A DNA stretch of 64,000 bases from Nonomuraea helvata (GTDB lineage: Bacteria > Actinomycetota > Actinomycetes > Streptosporangiales > Streptosporangiaceae), in NCBI RefSeq assembly GCF_039535785.1, contig NZ_BAAAXV010000001.1, positions 3,286,001 through 3,350,000 of the forward strand, written 5' to 3'. The notes below the pieces were generated by a model, which was not told the origin of the DNA, did not search any database, and saw only the letters and a list, made by a program, of their open reading frames with translations. The translations under genes were made by a program, and so were the position numbers. Shown one piece after another: positions 34,214-44,894 of the stretch (its first letter is position 1; the number at the start of each line of letters is the position of its first letter).

Positions 34214-37200
34214 CTACTGGTTGAGTGCCGAGATCCAGGAGCGGAGTGCGGAGACGGTGGTCTCGGCCTTGTCGGTGATGAGGTGGAAGTGGTGGCCGGG
34301 CACGTCCACGATGTCGATGGGCGGCGGCCACGACGAGCTGACCGGCCGGTGCTCGCGCAGGTAGGGAAGCGGGTCCTGGGCGCGCAGCAGCAGCGTCGGC
34401 GCGCCGGTCGGCCGAGGCTGCCAGCCGCGCAGGATGCGTGTGTAGGCCCCCATCGCGACCAGGGACGTGTCGTCGAAGAGCTCGTCGAAGAGCTCCCCCA
34501 GCTGTGACGCCCGATAAGCGGGCATGCCGAGGAGCCACTGATCGCCCTCGTTCTCGTCGGTCACGTGGTAAGTATCGATCATGGCGATGCCGGCGGGAGG
34601 TGTCCCGAACTCGGTGAGCCTGGTCGCCACGGCCTGAGCCGTGCATCCCCCGACGGAATAGCCGGCGAGCACGACAGGGCGGTCGCCGAAGTGGCCCTGG
34701 AGGATCTCGGCGTGCAGGTCGATCAAGGTGTTCCAGTCCTCGGGCACGACTCCTCCGCCGGACAGGCCCGGGTAGGGGATCTCGTACACGTCGCGTTCGC
34801 CCGCGAAGAGGTCGGCGAATCTGCCGTAGATCCCCGTTGCGACACGCGGGTAGAAGTCGGGAAAGCAGACCAGGGCGGTCTCGCCGGGTCCGGTCGCCAG
34901 CCGCTCAGGAGGCAGGGCGTGCGCTCCGCGAAGCCCGGACGGGAACGTGGGCAGGGCCATCGACGCCGTGACCAGCATGCGCATCGCCTCCACCTCCTGG
35001 CCGGCTTGCGACATCCTGCGATAGAGAGGCGCGATCAGAGATTTCACGGGTCCGGGTCCCGGTTGTGGCAGCACCTCGTTGTTCTCCCGCTGTGGCAGCG
35101 CATCGTCGAGCAGGTCAAGGAGGTGTCCGGCCAGTTGTTCCGGGCCGGGATGGTCGAACGCCACGGTCGCGGGCAGCCGCAGCCCGGTGAGCGTGCTCAG
35201 CCTGTTACGTAGCATGACGCCGGCGAGCGAGTCGATACCGAGCTCGGCGAACGACCGGTCGAGCCGGACCTCGTCCGCGCCGGTGTGGCCCAGGACGGTG
35301 GCCACCTCGGCTCGTACCGCCTCCACCAGTGCGGTACGCCGCTCGGCGGGTGGCAGCGGGGCGAGTCGCCGGCGCCACGTCCCCGGCTGTTCCTCCTGCG
35401 ACGTGGTGCCGGCGGTGGGGCGCGCCCGGCGCAGCAGGCTGTGGAGCAACGCCGGTACAGGCCCGTTCCACGTCCGATCGAGCAGGAGCGGAGCGAGCAC
35501 GGACTCCGACGAGGCCAGAGCGGCGTCGAACAGGCTCAGGCCCTGCTCGTCGGTCACCGGCGCCAGAGGACCGTTGCGTACGGCGCCCGCCATGCCGCAG
35601 GGGTGCTGCCACGGTCCCCAGACCAGCGAAAGTGCGGGCAGCCCCCGCGCGGCGCGATGCTGGGCCAGTGCGTCGAGGAAGGCGTTGGCCGCGGCGTAGT
35701 TGGCCTGCCCGGCGTTGCCCAGCAGGCCGGCCGCGGAGGAGAACAGCACGAACGAGGACAGGCCGAGGTCCCGCGCCAGCTCGTGCAGGTGCCAGGCCGC
35801 GTCCACCTTGGGGCGCAGCACCTTCGTCATCCGCTGCGGGGTCAGCGCGTCCAGCACTCCGTCGTCCAGGACGCCTGCGGCGTGCACGATCGCGCTCAGC
35901 GGCGGGTCGGCAGCGGCCACCAGGCCGCGTACGGCCGCGCGGTCGGAGATGTCGCACGCGGCGACACGCACGGACACACCGAGGTCCGCCAGCTCGGCCC
36001 GCAGCGCTTCCACCCCGTCGGCGGCCTCTCCACTCCGGCTCGCGAGCAGGAGATGGGACGCCGAGTGGCGGGTGGCCAGGTGCCGTGCGAGCACGGACCC
36101 GAGCGCGCCCGTGCCGCCGGTTACCAGAACGGTGCCGCGCGTGTCGAGAGTCCCCGCCGCCTCCTGGCCGGGAGTGCCAGCCATCTCCTGGCCGGCTTCG
36201 GTCAGACGTGGAACCAGGATCGTGCCGGCGCGGATGGCCAATACCGGCTCGCCGGACGCGCGTGCCACCGGCAGCGCGGCGGCGGACTCGGGGGTGTCGT
36301 CGACATCGACCAGCACGATGTGGCCTGGATACTCCGCCTGGGCGACGCGTGCGAGCCCCCACACCGCCGCCGCGGCCAGGTCGGGGTCCGGCGAGGTGGC
36401 GTCCCGCGTCACCACGACCAGGCGCCGACCTCCGGCGAGACCGACCGCGCTCCAGGAGGCCAGCACCTCAAGGGTCTCAGTGGTGGCGGCGTGCACCGCG
36501 GCCACCGGGTCGCAGCCGCGAGACCAGCCCTGGACGTGCACGATGACATCGTCCTGTGAGCCGGCGGGCTCACCACTTTGATCCGGCTGGACCCACCGCA
36601 CGCTGTAGAGGTTTCCGGCGGGCCGCCGAGGGGTGTGCTGCCCGGCCGGCCGTCGCAGCGTCACGGTTTCGATGCGGGCGACCGGTGAGCCGGTGCCGTC
36701 GGCGAGGTTCAGCCGGATCCTGCCGTCTCCCAGCTCTCGTACGTGGACACGCAGTTCCGTGGCGCCGGAGGCGATCAGCCGTACGCCGGAGAAGGTGAAG
36801 GGCAACCGGGTGTCGGCGAGTTCGGGGGCGGCGACGAGGCTCGTGTGCAGCGCGGCGTCCAGCAACGCGGGGTGCATCACGTACCCGGCGGCGCTCTCCG
36901 CGTCGGGCAGCCGGACCTCTGCGAACAGATCGCCGTCACGCCGCCACACCGCCCGTACGCCGCGGAACGCGGGACCGTAGGCGAGGCCGGCCGAGGCGAG
37001 GACGTCGTATGAGCCCTCGACGTGCACGGGCGTGGCGTGCGCGGGCGGCCACGCGGCGGATTCGTCCGGCTTCCCGGCAGCGGTGGCACCGAGCGTCCCC
37101 GTCGCATGCCGCGTCCATGCCTCGTGTGTTCCCGCGTGCTCGGGACGGGAGTCGATGTCGACGGTCCGCCTGCGCGTCTCGTCCGGTTCGCCGAGCGTGA

Positions 37201-40200
37201 CCTGGATGCGGACGCCGCCGGCGGCCGGGAGTTCGAGCGGTGCGACGATAGCCAGGTCCTCCAGGACGTCGCAGTCGACCTCGTCGCCGGCGCGGACGGC
37301 CAGCTCGACGAGGACGGTCGCCGGCACCAGCGCGCGGCCCCCGACCACGTGGCCGGCGAGCCACGGGTGCGTCCCGGCGGACAGGCGGCCCCGGCACAGC
37401 ACCCGATTCGTGCCGGGTTCGGGTTCGGCGCCGGTGAGCATCGGATGCCGCAGCGCGCTGCGGTGGTCGGTGGAGTGGCGGCTCACCCAGTATCGCCGGC
37501 GCTGGAAGGGATAGGTGGGCAGGTCGATGAGCCGCGCGCCGGTACCCGCGAAGACGGCCCGCCAGTTCACCGGTACGCCTCTGGCGTGCAGCGCGGCCAT
37601 GGCCTCGAACAGCACGTCCACGTCGTCGGCGCGGGCCCGGCCGGTGGCCGCCACCGCCGGGTCTTCGGCGGCGAGGCCGTCTCGCACCAGGGAGGTCAGC
37701 ACCGCGTCGGGCCCCACCTCCAGGTAGGACCGCGCGCCCCGTTCCTCTGCCGTCCGTACGGCGGCCGCGAACCGGACCGGGTCGCGCACCTGCCGCACCC
37801 AGTATTCCGGCGAGCGCAGTTCCTCGGCCACCGGCAGGCCGGTCATCGTCGAGATCATCGGGATCGCCGGGGAGTTCAGCGTGATGTCCCTGAGCACGTC
37901 ACCGTACTCGCCGAGCATCGGCTCCATCAGCGGAGAGTGGAACGCATGACCGACCCGCAGCCGGGTGGTCCGCCGTCCCCGCTTGGCGAACCCGGCCGCC
38001 ACGGCGGAAACGGCGCTTTCCGCACCGGAGATGACCACGGAACGCGGGCCGTTGACCGAGGCTATGCCGACCGCGCCGGTCAACGCGGCGGCCACCTCCG
38101 TCTCCGTGGCCTGCACCGCCACCATCGCACCGCCAGCGGGCAGGGCGCTCATCAACCGCCCCCGTGCCCCGACCAGCCGTGCCGCGTCCGGCAGGGTGAA
38201 GACACCGGCGACGTGCGCCGCCGCCAGCTCCCCGATGGAGTGCCCGACGAGGTGGTCCGGGCGGATCCCCCATGATTCCAGCAGCCGGAACATCGCCACC
38301 TCGAAGGCGAACAGGCCGGCCTGGGTGAAGTCCGTACGGTCGAGCAACGCGGCGTCGTGGTCCATCACGTGCGCCAGCGAGGCCGGCAGGTGCGGGTCCA
38401 GGTGCCGGCACACCTCGTCGAACGCCGCGGCGAACACGGGAAACGCCTGCCTCAGCCGTGCTCCCATGGCGGGCCGCTGGGCGCCCTGGCCGGTGAACAG
38501 CAGCGCGAGCGGCGCCGGCCCGGCGGTGTTCACCAGGACGTCCGGGTGCGGCTCACCGCGTCCCAGCGCGTCCAGCGCCGTCCGGTCACCCCCGGCGATG
38601 ACGGCCCGCAGCGGCAACGTGGAGCCGGACACGGCGAGCGAGTACGCCGCGTCCACGGCATCGACCTCACCGAGGGCTGCCAGATCTCGCGCCCTGGCAC
38701 GCAGCGCGGCCTCGTCGGCGGCGGACAGCAACCACGGCGGCTTGCGCGGAGCGGACGTCTGCGGGACGGACGTCAGCGTGCCGGACGTCTGCGGGACGGG
38801 CTCCGGCTCTGGGGCCTGTTCCAGGATGACGTGCGCGTTCGTGCCGCTGATCCCGAAAGCGGACACGCCGGCCCGGCGGGGCCTGCCCGTCTCCGGCCAG
38901 GCCCGCGCCTCGGTCAGCAGTTCCACGGTCTTGCGTGACCAGTCCACATGCCCGGTGGGCGCGTCGACGTGCAAGGTGCGGGGCAGCAGGCCGTGGCGCA
39001 GGGCCTCGACCATCTTGATGACCCCCGCCGCTCCGGCGGCGGCCTGAGTGTGGCCGATGTTCGACTTCACGGAACCCAGCAGGAGTGGCGGCGCCTCCGG
39101 CCGCCGCGAACCGTAGGTCGCGATCAGCGCCTGCGCCTCGATCGGGTCCCCCAGCATCGTTCCTGTCCCGTGCGCCTCCACGGCGTCCACGTCCTGCACC
39201 GTCAGGCCGGCCGCCGACAGCGCCTCATGGATGACCTCCTGCTGCGCGGGGCCGCTGGGCGCGGCGAGCCCGTTGGAGGGGCCGTCGGAATTGACGGCCG
39301 TCCCCCGTAGCAGTGCCAGCACCGGGTGCCCGTTGCGCCGGGCGTCCGACAACCGTTCCAGAAGCAGCAGCCCTGCCCCCTCCGACCATCCCGTGCCATC
39401 GGCGGCGGCGGCGAACGACTTGCAGCGGCCGTCCGGGGCCAGCCCGCGCAGCCGGCTGAACGCGGTGAATGTGGAGGGTGTCGCCATCACGGTCACCCCT
39501 CCCGCCGCTGCCAGCGAGCACTCTCCGGCCCGCAACGCCCGGGCCGCCAGGTGCAGCGCCACGAGCGATGACGAGCAGGCCGTGTCCAGCGTCATCGACG
39601 GGCCGCGCAGGCCGAGCTTGTACGAGATCCGGCCGGAGACCAAGCTGCCGGCCGACCCGAGTGCGAGGTGCGCCTCCAGCTCGTGGGGATCGTTGACGAA
39701 CCGCATGCCGTAGTCGTCGTACATCACGCCCACGAACACGCCGGTGTCGCTGCCTCGTACGGACACGGGGTCGATGCCCGCCCGCTCGAAGAGCTCCCAC
39801 GACGTCTCCAGCAGTAACCGCTGCTGCGGGTCCGTGGCCAGTGCCTCTTTGGGCGACATCCCGAAAAACGCGGGGTCGAAATCAGCGGGATTGTCCAAGA
39901 ACCCGCCGCGCAACGTCAGAGACTTGCCCGGCATGTCGGGATCGGGGTCGTACAACTCCGTCAGGTCCCAGTCGCGGTCTTCAGGAAAGCCGGAGGTGGC
40001 GTCCCGCTCGTCGAGCACCAGCCGCCACAGGTCCTCGGGTGAGGCGACGCCGCCCGGGTACCGGCAGGCCATCGACACGATGGCGATCGGATCGTCATCG
40101 GCTGGGGCACGCTCCAGCGCGACCTGCCCGCGCGGCATCGCCTCGCCGCTGAGCCTGGCTCGCAGGTGGCAGGCCACCAAGGCGGGGGTCGGGTGGTCGA

Positions 40201-41911
40201 ACACCAGCGTGCTGGGGAGTTCGACGCCGGTCCTGGCGCTGAGCCGATCCTTCAGCACGATCCCCGCCATGGACGTCAGGCCGAGCTCGGTGAACGGCCG
40301 CCTGGGGTCGACTTCCCCGGAATCCAGCCCGAGCAGCGTCGTGAGCTCGGCCAGCACCAGCTGTTCCAGGGGACCCTCCGCGGCTGGCACTGGTCCGAGG
40401 TCGAGGGCCGTGATCTCGTGGCGCTTCGGCTTGCCGGTCGAGGTACGCGGCACGGCGTCGATCACGTGCACCGCGTCGGGCACCTTGGCCTCGGTCAACT
40501 CCGCCCGGCACGCGGCCAGCAGGGCCCCCGTGTCGAATCCCTCGGGGCCGGGGACGACGAACGCGACCGGCACCTCGCCGAACACCTCGTGCGGCACTCC
40601 GGCCACGACCGCGTCGGCGACCCCTGGACAGCCGAGCAGGACTCGCTCGACCTCCTCGGGATAGATGTTCTCCCCACCCCGGATGATCAACTCCTTGAAC
40701 CGGCCGGTGAGCGCGAGATGCCCGTGCGCCACCCGCCGCCCCCTGTCGCCCGTGCGATACCACCCGTCCACGAAAGGCGACTCCTGGTCGCCGTGGTAGC
40801 CGAGCATGAGCCCGGGACCTCGAACCCAGACCTCGCCCTCGTCGCCGTACGGAACGTCTTCGGTGCTGTCCGGATCCACCAGCCGGATCTCCACACCCGG
40901 CACCGGAGGCCCGCACGAGCCGGCGACCCGCGGCCCTTCCGGCCGGTTCACCGCGATCATGCCGCACGTCTCCGTGCTGCCATAGGCGTCGAGCAGCGGC
41001 GCGCCGAGCACCTCCTCCGCCTCCGCGCACAGCCGTGGGGCGAGGGGTGCTCCCGCCGTGACGCACAACCGCAGCCCGGACGGCCGCCGTCCGTCCCGCC
41101 GGACGGACTCCACGAGCCGGTGATAGACGGTCGGCACACCCGCCAGCATGGTCGGCTCGCGTTCGTACAAGGCATCGAGCAGGCTTTCCTCGCTGAGCAC
41201 GTGGGCGCTCGCACCCGTCGCCACCACACCCAGCAGGCACAGCGAATACGAGAAAGAGTGGAACAACGGCAACGGCCACAGCAGCCGATCCCGCGCGGAC
41301 AGCCCGAAGATCGGCGCATGACAGGCGGCCGCGGACCACAGCCCGGCACGTTGCGTCGACAACACGCCCTTGGCCCGGCCCGTGGTCCCCGAGGTGTAGT
41401 GCAACCACGCAGGATCGTCGAGAGCCAGTTCGTCCGCCGCCCGGCAGGGTGCTTCCCGTCCGGCCAGGTCCTCGTACCGCAGGCAGCCGTCCGGAACATC
41501 ACCGCCATCCCCCACGAGGATGACGAGGGAAGGCGAGGCCGCCCGGCGCACCTGCGGCAGGCTGGAGACGTCGGTGAAAATCACCTGGGCTCCGCTGTCC
41601 CGCAAGGCGTAGGCCAGCTCGGCGTCGGAGGATCTCGGGTTCAGCGGCACACCCACCGCCGCCGCCCGGGTGATCGCGAGAGAACTCTCGAGGGCCTCCA
41701 CCCTGTTGCCGAGGAGGATCGCCACCCGATCACCCGCAGCGACACCCAAGGATCTCAGCTGACCCGCCAGCCTCATCGTCCGAACGTCCAGGGACGCGTA
41801 GTCGACCGCCCGGGACGCGTCCGAGAAGGCGATCCGCTCCCCCTGGGCGGCCGCATGCCGGGCCAGCAGCTCGGGCACCGTACGGATCATTTCACTGTGC
41901 GCCAAGGTCAT
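34214..41911 (-). CDS. Single-module polyketide synthase: CoA ligase-ACP-KS-AT-DH-KR-ACP-TE
   Basis: 2565 aa. Domain order by approximate residue: acyl-CoA ligase/AMP-binding 10-505 ([22 protein letters not shown]); ACP1 with Ser about 546 (ELGLTSM); KS 604-1030 (DTACSSS, HGTGT, NIGHTQ); AT 1130-1440 (GHSIGE; HAFHS, the malonyl-type signature); DH 1500-1780 ([13 protein letters not shown] and [10 protein letters not shown]); KR 1920-2110 (GGTGALG; LDD motif, B-type; QANYAAAN); ACP2 with Ser about 2226 (ELGIDSL); TE 2300-2560 (GYSVGG; GHHFH). All catalytic residues seem present. Inference: it loads a carboxylic acid, adds one malonate, reduces and dehydrates it, and releases an alpha,beta-unsaturated acid or passes it to an amine. 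Start taken at ATG 41911. Confidence 0.95.
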   Translation of the reverse strand: MTLAHSEMIRTVPELLARHAAAQGERIAFSDASRAVDYASLDVRTMRLAGQLRSLGVAAGDRVAILLGNRVEALESSLAITRAAAVGVPLNPRSSDAELAYALRDSGAQVIFTDVSSLPQVRRAASPSLVILVGDGGDVPDGCLRYEDLAGREAPCRAADELALDDPAWLHYTSGTTGRAKGVLSTQRAGLWSAAACHAPIFGLSARDRLLWPLPLFHSFSYSLCLLGVVATGASAHVLSEESLLDALYEREPTMLAGVPTVYHRLVESVRRDGRRPSGLRLCVTAGAPLAPRLCAEAEEVLGAPLLDAYGSTETCGMIAVNRPEGPRVAGSCGPPVPGVEIRLVDPDSTEDVPYGDEGEVWVRGPGLMLGYHGDQESPFVDGWYRTGDRGRRVAHGHLALTGRFKELIIRGGENIYPEEVERVLLGCPGVADAVVAGVPHEVFGEVPVAFVVPGPEGFDTGALLAACRAELTEAKVPDAVHVIDAVPRTSTGKPKRHEITALDLGPVPAAEGPLEQLVLAELTTLLGLDSGEVDPRRPFTELGLTSMAGIVLKDRLSARTGVELPSTLVFDHPTPALVACHLRARLSGEAMPRGQVALERAPADDDPIAIVSMACRYPGGVASPEDLWRLVLDERDATSGFPEDRDWDLTELYDPDPDMPGKSLTLRGGFLDNPADFDPAFFGMSPKEALATDPQQRLLLETSWELFERAGIDPVSVRGSDTGVFVGVMYDDYGMRFVNDPHELEAHLALGSAGSLVSGRISYKLGLRGPSMTLDTACSSSLVALHLAARALRAGECSLAAAGGVTVMATPSTFTAFSRLRGLAPDGRCKSFAAAADGTGWSEGAGLLLLERLSDARRNGHPVLALLRGTAVNSDGPSNGLAAPSGPAQQEVIHEALSAAGLTVQDVDAVEAHGTGTMLGDPIEAQALIATYGSRRPEAPPLLLGSVKSNIGHTQAAAGAAGVIKMVEALRHGLLPRTLHVDAPTGHVDWSRKTVELLTEARAWPETGRPRRAGVSAFGISGTNAHVILEQAPEPEPVPQTSGTLTSVPQTSAPRKPPWLLSAADEAALRARARDLAALGEVDAVDAAYSLAVSGSTLPLRAVIAGGDRTALDALGRGEPHPDVLVNTAGPAPLALLFTGQGAQRPAMGARLRQAFPVFAAAFDEVCRHLDPHLPASLAHVMDHDAALLDRTDFTQAGLFAFEVAMFRLLESWGIRPDHLVGHSIGELAAAHVAGVFTLPDAARLVGARGRLMSALPAGGAMVAVQATETEVAAALTGAVGIASVNGPRSVVISGAESAVSAVAAGFAKRGRRTTRLRVGHAFHSPLMEPMLGEYGDVLRDITLNSPAIPMISTMTGLPVAEELRSPEYWVRQVRDPVRFAAAVRTAEERGARSYLEVGPDAVLTSLVRDGLAAEDPAVAATGRARADDVDVLFEAMAALHARGVPVNWRAVFAGTGARLIDLPTYPFQRRRYWVSRHSTDHRSALRHPMLTGAEPEPGTNRVLCRGRLSAGTHPWLAGHVVGGRALVPATVLVELAVRAGDEVDCDVLEDLAIVAPLELPAAGGVRIQVTLGEPDETRRRTVDIDSRPEHAGTHEAWTRHATGTLGATAAGKPDESAAWPPAHATPVHVEGSYDVLASAGLAYGPAFRGVRAVWRRDGDLFAEVRLPDAESAAGYVMHPALLDAALHTSLVAAPELADTRLPFTFSGVRLIASGATELRVHVRELGDGRIRLNLADGTGSPVARIETVTLRRPAGQHTPRRPAGNLYSVRWVQPDQSGEPAGSQDDVIVHVQGWSRGCDPVAAVHAATTETLEVLASWSAVGLAGGRRLVVVTRDATSPDPDLAAAAVWGLARVAQAEYPGHIVLVDVDDTPESAAALPVARASGEPVLAIRAGTILVPRLTEAGQEMAGTPGQEAAGTLDTRGTVLVTGGTGALGSVLARHLATRHSASHLLLASRSGEAADGVEALRAELADLGVSVRVAACDISDRAAVRGLVAAADPPLSAIVHAAGVLDDGVLDALTPQRMTKVLRPKVDAAWHLHELARDLGLSSFVLFSSAAGLLGNAGQANYAAANAFLDALAQHRAARGLPALSLVWGPWQHPCGMAGAVRNGPLAPVTDEQGLSLFDAALASSESVLAPLLLDRTWNGPVPALLHSLLRRARPTAGTTSQEEQPGTWRRRLAPLPPAERRTALVEAVRAEVATVLGHTGADEVRLDRSFAELGIDSLAGVMLRNRLSTLTGLRLPATVAFDHPGPEQLAGHLLDLLDDALPQRENNEVLPQPGPGPVKSLIAPLYRRMSQAGQEVEAMRMLVTASMALPTFPSGLRGAHALPPERLATGPGETALVCFPDFYPRVATGIYGRFADLFAGERDVYEIPYPGLSGGGVVPEDWNTLIDLHAEILQGHFGDRPVVLAGYSVGGCTAQAVATRLTEFGTPPAGIAMIDTYHVTDENEGDQWLLGMPAYRASQLGELFDELFDDTSLVAMGAYTRILRGWQPRPTGAPTLLLRAQDPLPYLREHRPVSSSWPPPIDIVDVPGHHFHLITDKAETTVSALRSWISALNQ

Positions 41912-42640
41912 CCTCTCGCCAGGTACGGAGCGAATTCGGCACGGCCCACCCGCGCTCGCACGGAAGGGGCCTCGGCGCATCCGTGCGCCGAGGCCCGTCT
42001 CTCTCAGAACCGCTAAACGAGGTCTGTCACGACGAGCCAGTTGTAGTGAATCAGCTTCTGCCGCGTCTCGGTCCACTGCTGTTCCTGAGTGTTCACCCAG
42101 TGAGATGCGGCCGCCACCGTTCCCACCGTCCCGTCGCGGACGGCGTGGTCAGTACCAATCCACCCCATGCGGCGGCGACACCCAGCCCGGCCACCGCGAT
42201 CATCATCCGCAGCTTGTGGACGACTCCCCCTGAACTCTCGAGACGGTGGGACGGCGAGAGCATCGCCGGCACACCGTGTCTCTGTGGCACGACCACCCCA
42301 GTGTCGGCTCTTCAACTGTTCATGTCCCAGACCGTTCACTGTCCATTCCCCGCCCCCAGGGGTCTCGAAGACCCTGCGCCGCAGGTGCAGGCGATGACCT
42401 GGGCCAGCGGCTCCAAGGCCTCGATGAGGCGGGCGGCGGGGATGCCGCCGGGCCCGGCGATGGAGCTGGACGATGCAGGCTGCCAGGCGCACTATCTGAT
42501 CCGTGAGCGGGATGGGAGTCCCCCTCCTCATGGACGAGGTCCTCCCCGGGGCCGGCATCCAGACCGGCCTCTGCATGCGGCGGGCGCTCGGCAGCAGCAG
42601 GACGGCGCCCAGCAGGTCGGCCTTGCGTTCCGTGCGAGGC
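41912..42640. other. Gap between PKS and the upstream cluster genes
   Basis: About 730 bases. It contains a small candidate frame at 42013-42168 and, in another minus frame, a hydrophobic stretch [19 protein letters not shown] (about 42140-42210). I see no other coding signal. It may hold an internal promoter for the PKS gene. Confidence 0.5.
42013..42168 (-). CDS. Possible 51-aa protein upstream of the PKS
   Basis: ATG 42168 opens a 51-residue frame ending [20 protein letters not shown] and NWLVVTDLV. The second half reads like real protein, but the ribosome-binding site is weak. A hydrophobic helix ([21 protein letters not shown]) sits just upstream in another frame, so a frameshift may have split a small membrane protein with a C-terminal polar tail. 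Unrecognised. Confidence 0.3.
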   Translation of the reverse strand: MGWIGTDHAVRDGTVGTVAAASHWVNTQEQQWTETRQKLIHYNWLVVTDLV

Positions 42641-43042
42641 CTACCGTTGCAGGTGGGCCAGGGCCCGGTTCAGGACGGGAATCACGGCCTGGGTGGCACC
42701 GGCGCAGCGGCGCGCGTCATCGCTTTCATCGGCGTGGGTCACGCAGAACTCATGACTCGCCTTGACCGCGATGACACAGGCGTTGAGCTGCGCGATGGCG
42801 AGCTCACGGTTCGACCCGAGCTGCCTTTTCAGCAGTCTCCTCGTCACCGCGAGGATCTCGGCGCTGTCCATGTCGCGGCATACCTCGAACAAGGACTCGG
42901 CGGGATACGGCGTCGTGAACACCACGGAAGCGCAGGCCAGCACCGCTTCCTCGCATTCCTGAAGCGATCTGCAGACCTCATCGAAAAACGCTGCAGGGGG
43001 TAGGACGTTCGTTTCGCCGGCGCGGTGGACGTACAGCGTCAT
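42641..43042 (-). CDS. Cys-rich four-helix protein (Csp/DUF326-like)
   Basis: 133 aa, all-helical, with seven cysteines (24, 30, 37, 55, 89, 100, 113). The spacing VCRSLQECEEAVLAC, then FEVCRDM, and later HEFCVTHADESDDARRCAG recalls copper-storage (Csp) and DUF326 four-helix bundles, in which inward cysteines bind Cu(I) or other metals, though with fewer Cys than typical. ATG 43042 follows GAAAGGTAAG. It lies 53 bases behind the flavin-type oxidoreductase in the biosynthetic operon. Metal delivery to a pathway enzyme is possible but inferred. Confidence 0.55.
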   Translation of the reverse strand: MTLYVHRAGETNVLPPAAFFDEVCRSLQECEEAVLACASVVFTTPYPAESLFEVCRDMDSAEILAVTRRLLKRQLGSNRELAIAQLNACVIAVKASHEFCVTHADESDDARRCAGATQAVIPVLNRALAHLQR

Positions 43043-43095
43043 CGCACTTACCTTTCGACTGCGGACGGGCTGAGACTCAGCTGTGCGTGCACCGG

Positions 43096-44835
43096 TCAGG
43101 GGTGCATTGACAATTCGGGAAGCGGGTCCGTCATGACAATTCCGTTGCGGAAGACGGGGCGTCGCCAATCGGAGGCGTCCAGCGGGAGAAGGGTGTGACG
43201 ATGTCTCCGGGCCGCTTCAATGCGTGTGTCGTGTACGCCGGCGGGATATCCGCTTGCCGCGACGATGGCTTCGATGCGTTCGGCGCCGAAGTTGATGGGA
43301 ACCGCGTCCGAGTACTCCGACGCGCTCACCTCAAGCCACGCGCTCGTGTCCTGGCGTATGCTCTCCGCCAGTTCCCGGATGGCGACTTCGGGGGTTTTGC
43401 CGAGGTTGCGCGCCTGCCAGTAGCGCAAGATCCGTGCGCTGTGCCCGATCATGCCCGTCATGGCGCCTCCGCTGGTCAGAAAGTGACCATTGCCGAACGA
43501 GTCGCCCGCCACGACGCCGTTTCTCGCGATCAGGGCGTCGTCCCCCATCCTCTCGATCAGGCTGAACAGCTTGGGACCGTAGGCCATTTGCACGCGGCGG
43601 AGGGCCGACTGCTCGATGCCCAGCACCTCGGCCGCCTGCTGGATGTAGAACTCATAGAGCAGGTGCTGGTAAGCGCCGAAGTACTCGGCCGACTGCGGAT
43701 CGGTGCCGGCCGGTACCAGGCCCTCGACGATCGGGTCGAACGACTTGAAGTCCGGGACCTGGACCAGAACCCACCCGACCTCGGGATCGTTCTCGTGTCC
43801 GACCGCGATCTGCCGGACCCAGTATTCACGGCCGTCGGCGTCGAACTGGGAGGAGATCCTCCGGCGCAACCGCCCGTCGACGAGGATCTCCAGCAGTCCG
43901 GCTATGAAATCCGCCTGCGCGACGACTGGCCCTCGCCCATCCTGATGATCGACTGACACATCGTGCTGTTCGAAACCGAGTCTTCCCGCATCGGTGCTGT
44001 CGAAGCCTTCGGCGATGACGAACAACTCGGGCACACCGAGGTCGATGGGCTCGCTGCCCGGCATCGGTATCCGAACGAATCGACCCTTGAAGTCGAATTC
44101 CTGCAGCTCCATGATGCGAATCCGGTACCTGCCGTCCGGTTGCCGGACGAAACCCTCGCCCTCCGCGTCCATCACCCGGTGGTGGGTGAACAGCCTGACG
44201 CGCGGCGGGGTGAGCCCCGTGGCGAGGTCCATCTCGGCGATGGCTTCGATATAGCGGCGCAGCAGCCGAAGAATGGAGGCGGCTTCAGCCTGGAACGTAG
44301 AGGGGCCGTCCAGCACGTCTCGGAGATCGGACCGAATGGTCTCGGGTTCGGGAACACGGGGCACGGGCGGCGGATCGAGCACGGTCAGCACCCGGTGCGG
44401 TCGCCCGTCCCGCCACCGATCGTCGATGAACTCGACGTGTTCGATGGTGCCGACCAGGTGCAGGACACGGTCGTACTTGTCTATGACCTCGTCCGGCGTG
44501 ACGTCGCCGGCGAGCGTGTTCGTGCTGTAGAAGCGTTCTGCGAGGCGGAAGACGGTCCCGTCCTTGTGGTGAGGCACGCCCGCTTCTCCGTACCGGTCCA
44601 TCATCATGCGATCGATGAGGCCCAGCTGGTGGAAGAGATCTACTCGGAGGTTCCAGTGAACGCCGAGGAAGGGATCTCCTCTCATATCGACGCCTACCGC
44701 ACGCCGTCCCATGGCGATCGTCCAAAGCATCGCCATCATGTTCGTGCCGCCCAGACCGAGTGCCACGAAATCCGGGTCGGTGACTGGGGAGGCGGCCACA
44801 TCGGCCTCATCCAGGTGATGCATGCGGTGTTTCAC
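43096..44835 (-). CDS. Rossmann-fold (FAD-type) oxidoreductase
   Basis: 579 aa. The N-terminus has a dinucleotide-binding pattern (FVALGLGGTNMMAMLWTIA, then AVGVDMRGDP), and near the C-terminus NGVVAGDSFGNGHFLTSGGAM resembles the FAD-ribityl GD motif of flavin-dependent monooxygenases and oxidases. The middle is unlike any family I know. It is about 60 bases behind the antiporter gene and shares the direction of the cluster, so probably an oxidative tailoring enzyme. Start GTG 44835 or ATG 44823. Confidence 0.65.
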   Translation of the reverse strand: MKHRMHHLDEADVAASPVTDPDFVALGLGGTNMMAMLWTIAMGRRAVGVDMRGDPFLGVHWNLRVDLFHQLGLIDRMMMDRYGEAGVPHHKDGTVFRLAERFYSTNTLAGDVTPDEVIDKYDRVLHLVGTIEHVEFIDDRWRDGRPHRVLTVLDPPPVPRVPEPETIRSDLRDVLDGPSTFQAEAASILRLLRRYIEAIAEMDLATGLTPPRVRLFTHHRVMDAEGEGFVRQPDGRYRIRIMELQEFDFKGRFVRIPMPGSEPIDLGVPELFVIAEGFDSTDAGRLGFEQHDVSVDHQDGRGPVVAQADFIAGLLEILVDGRLRRRISSQFDADGREYWVRQIAVGHENDPEVGWVLVQVPDFKSFDPIVEGLVPAGTDPQSAEYFGAYQHLLYEFYIQQAAEVLGIEQSALRRVQMAYGPKLFSLIERMGDDALIARNGVVAGDSFGNGHFLTSGGAMTGMIGHSARILRYWQARNLGKTPEVAIRELAESIRQDTSAWLEVSASEYSDAVPINFGAERIEAIVAASGYPAGVHDTRIEAARRHRHTLLPLDASDWRRPVFRNGIVMTDPLPELSMHP

Positions 44836-44894
44836 AGGTGGCTCTCTTTCTCAGACAGCAGAAACTGCTTCCCATCGGGGAGGAGCAAAATTCC

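Noticed and set aside
40166..42016. 616-residue plus-strand open frame opposite the PKS
   Set aside because: Antisense to the CoA-ligase domain; low-complexity R/H/Q-rich composition and no ribosome-binding site.
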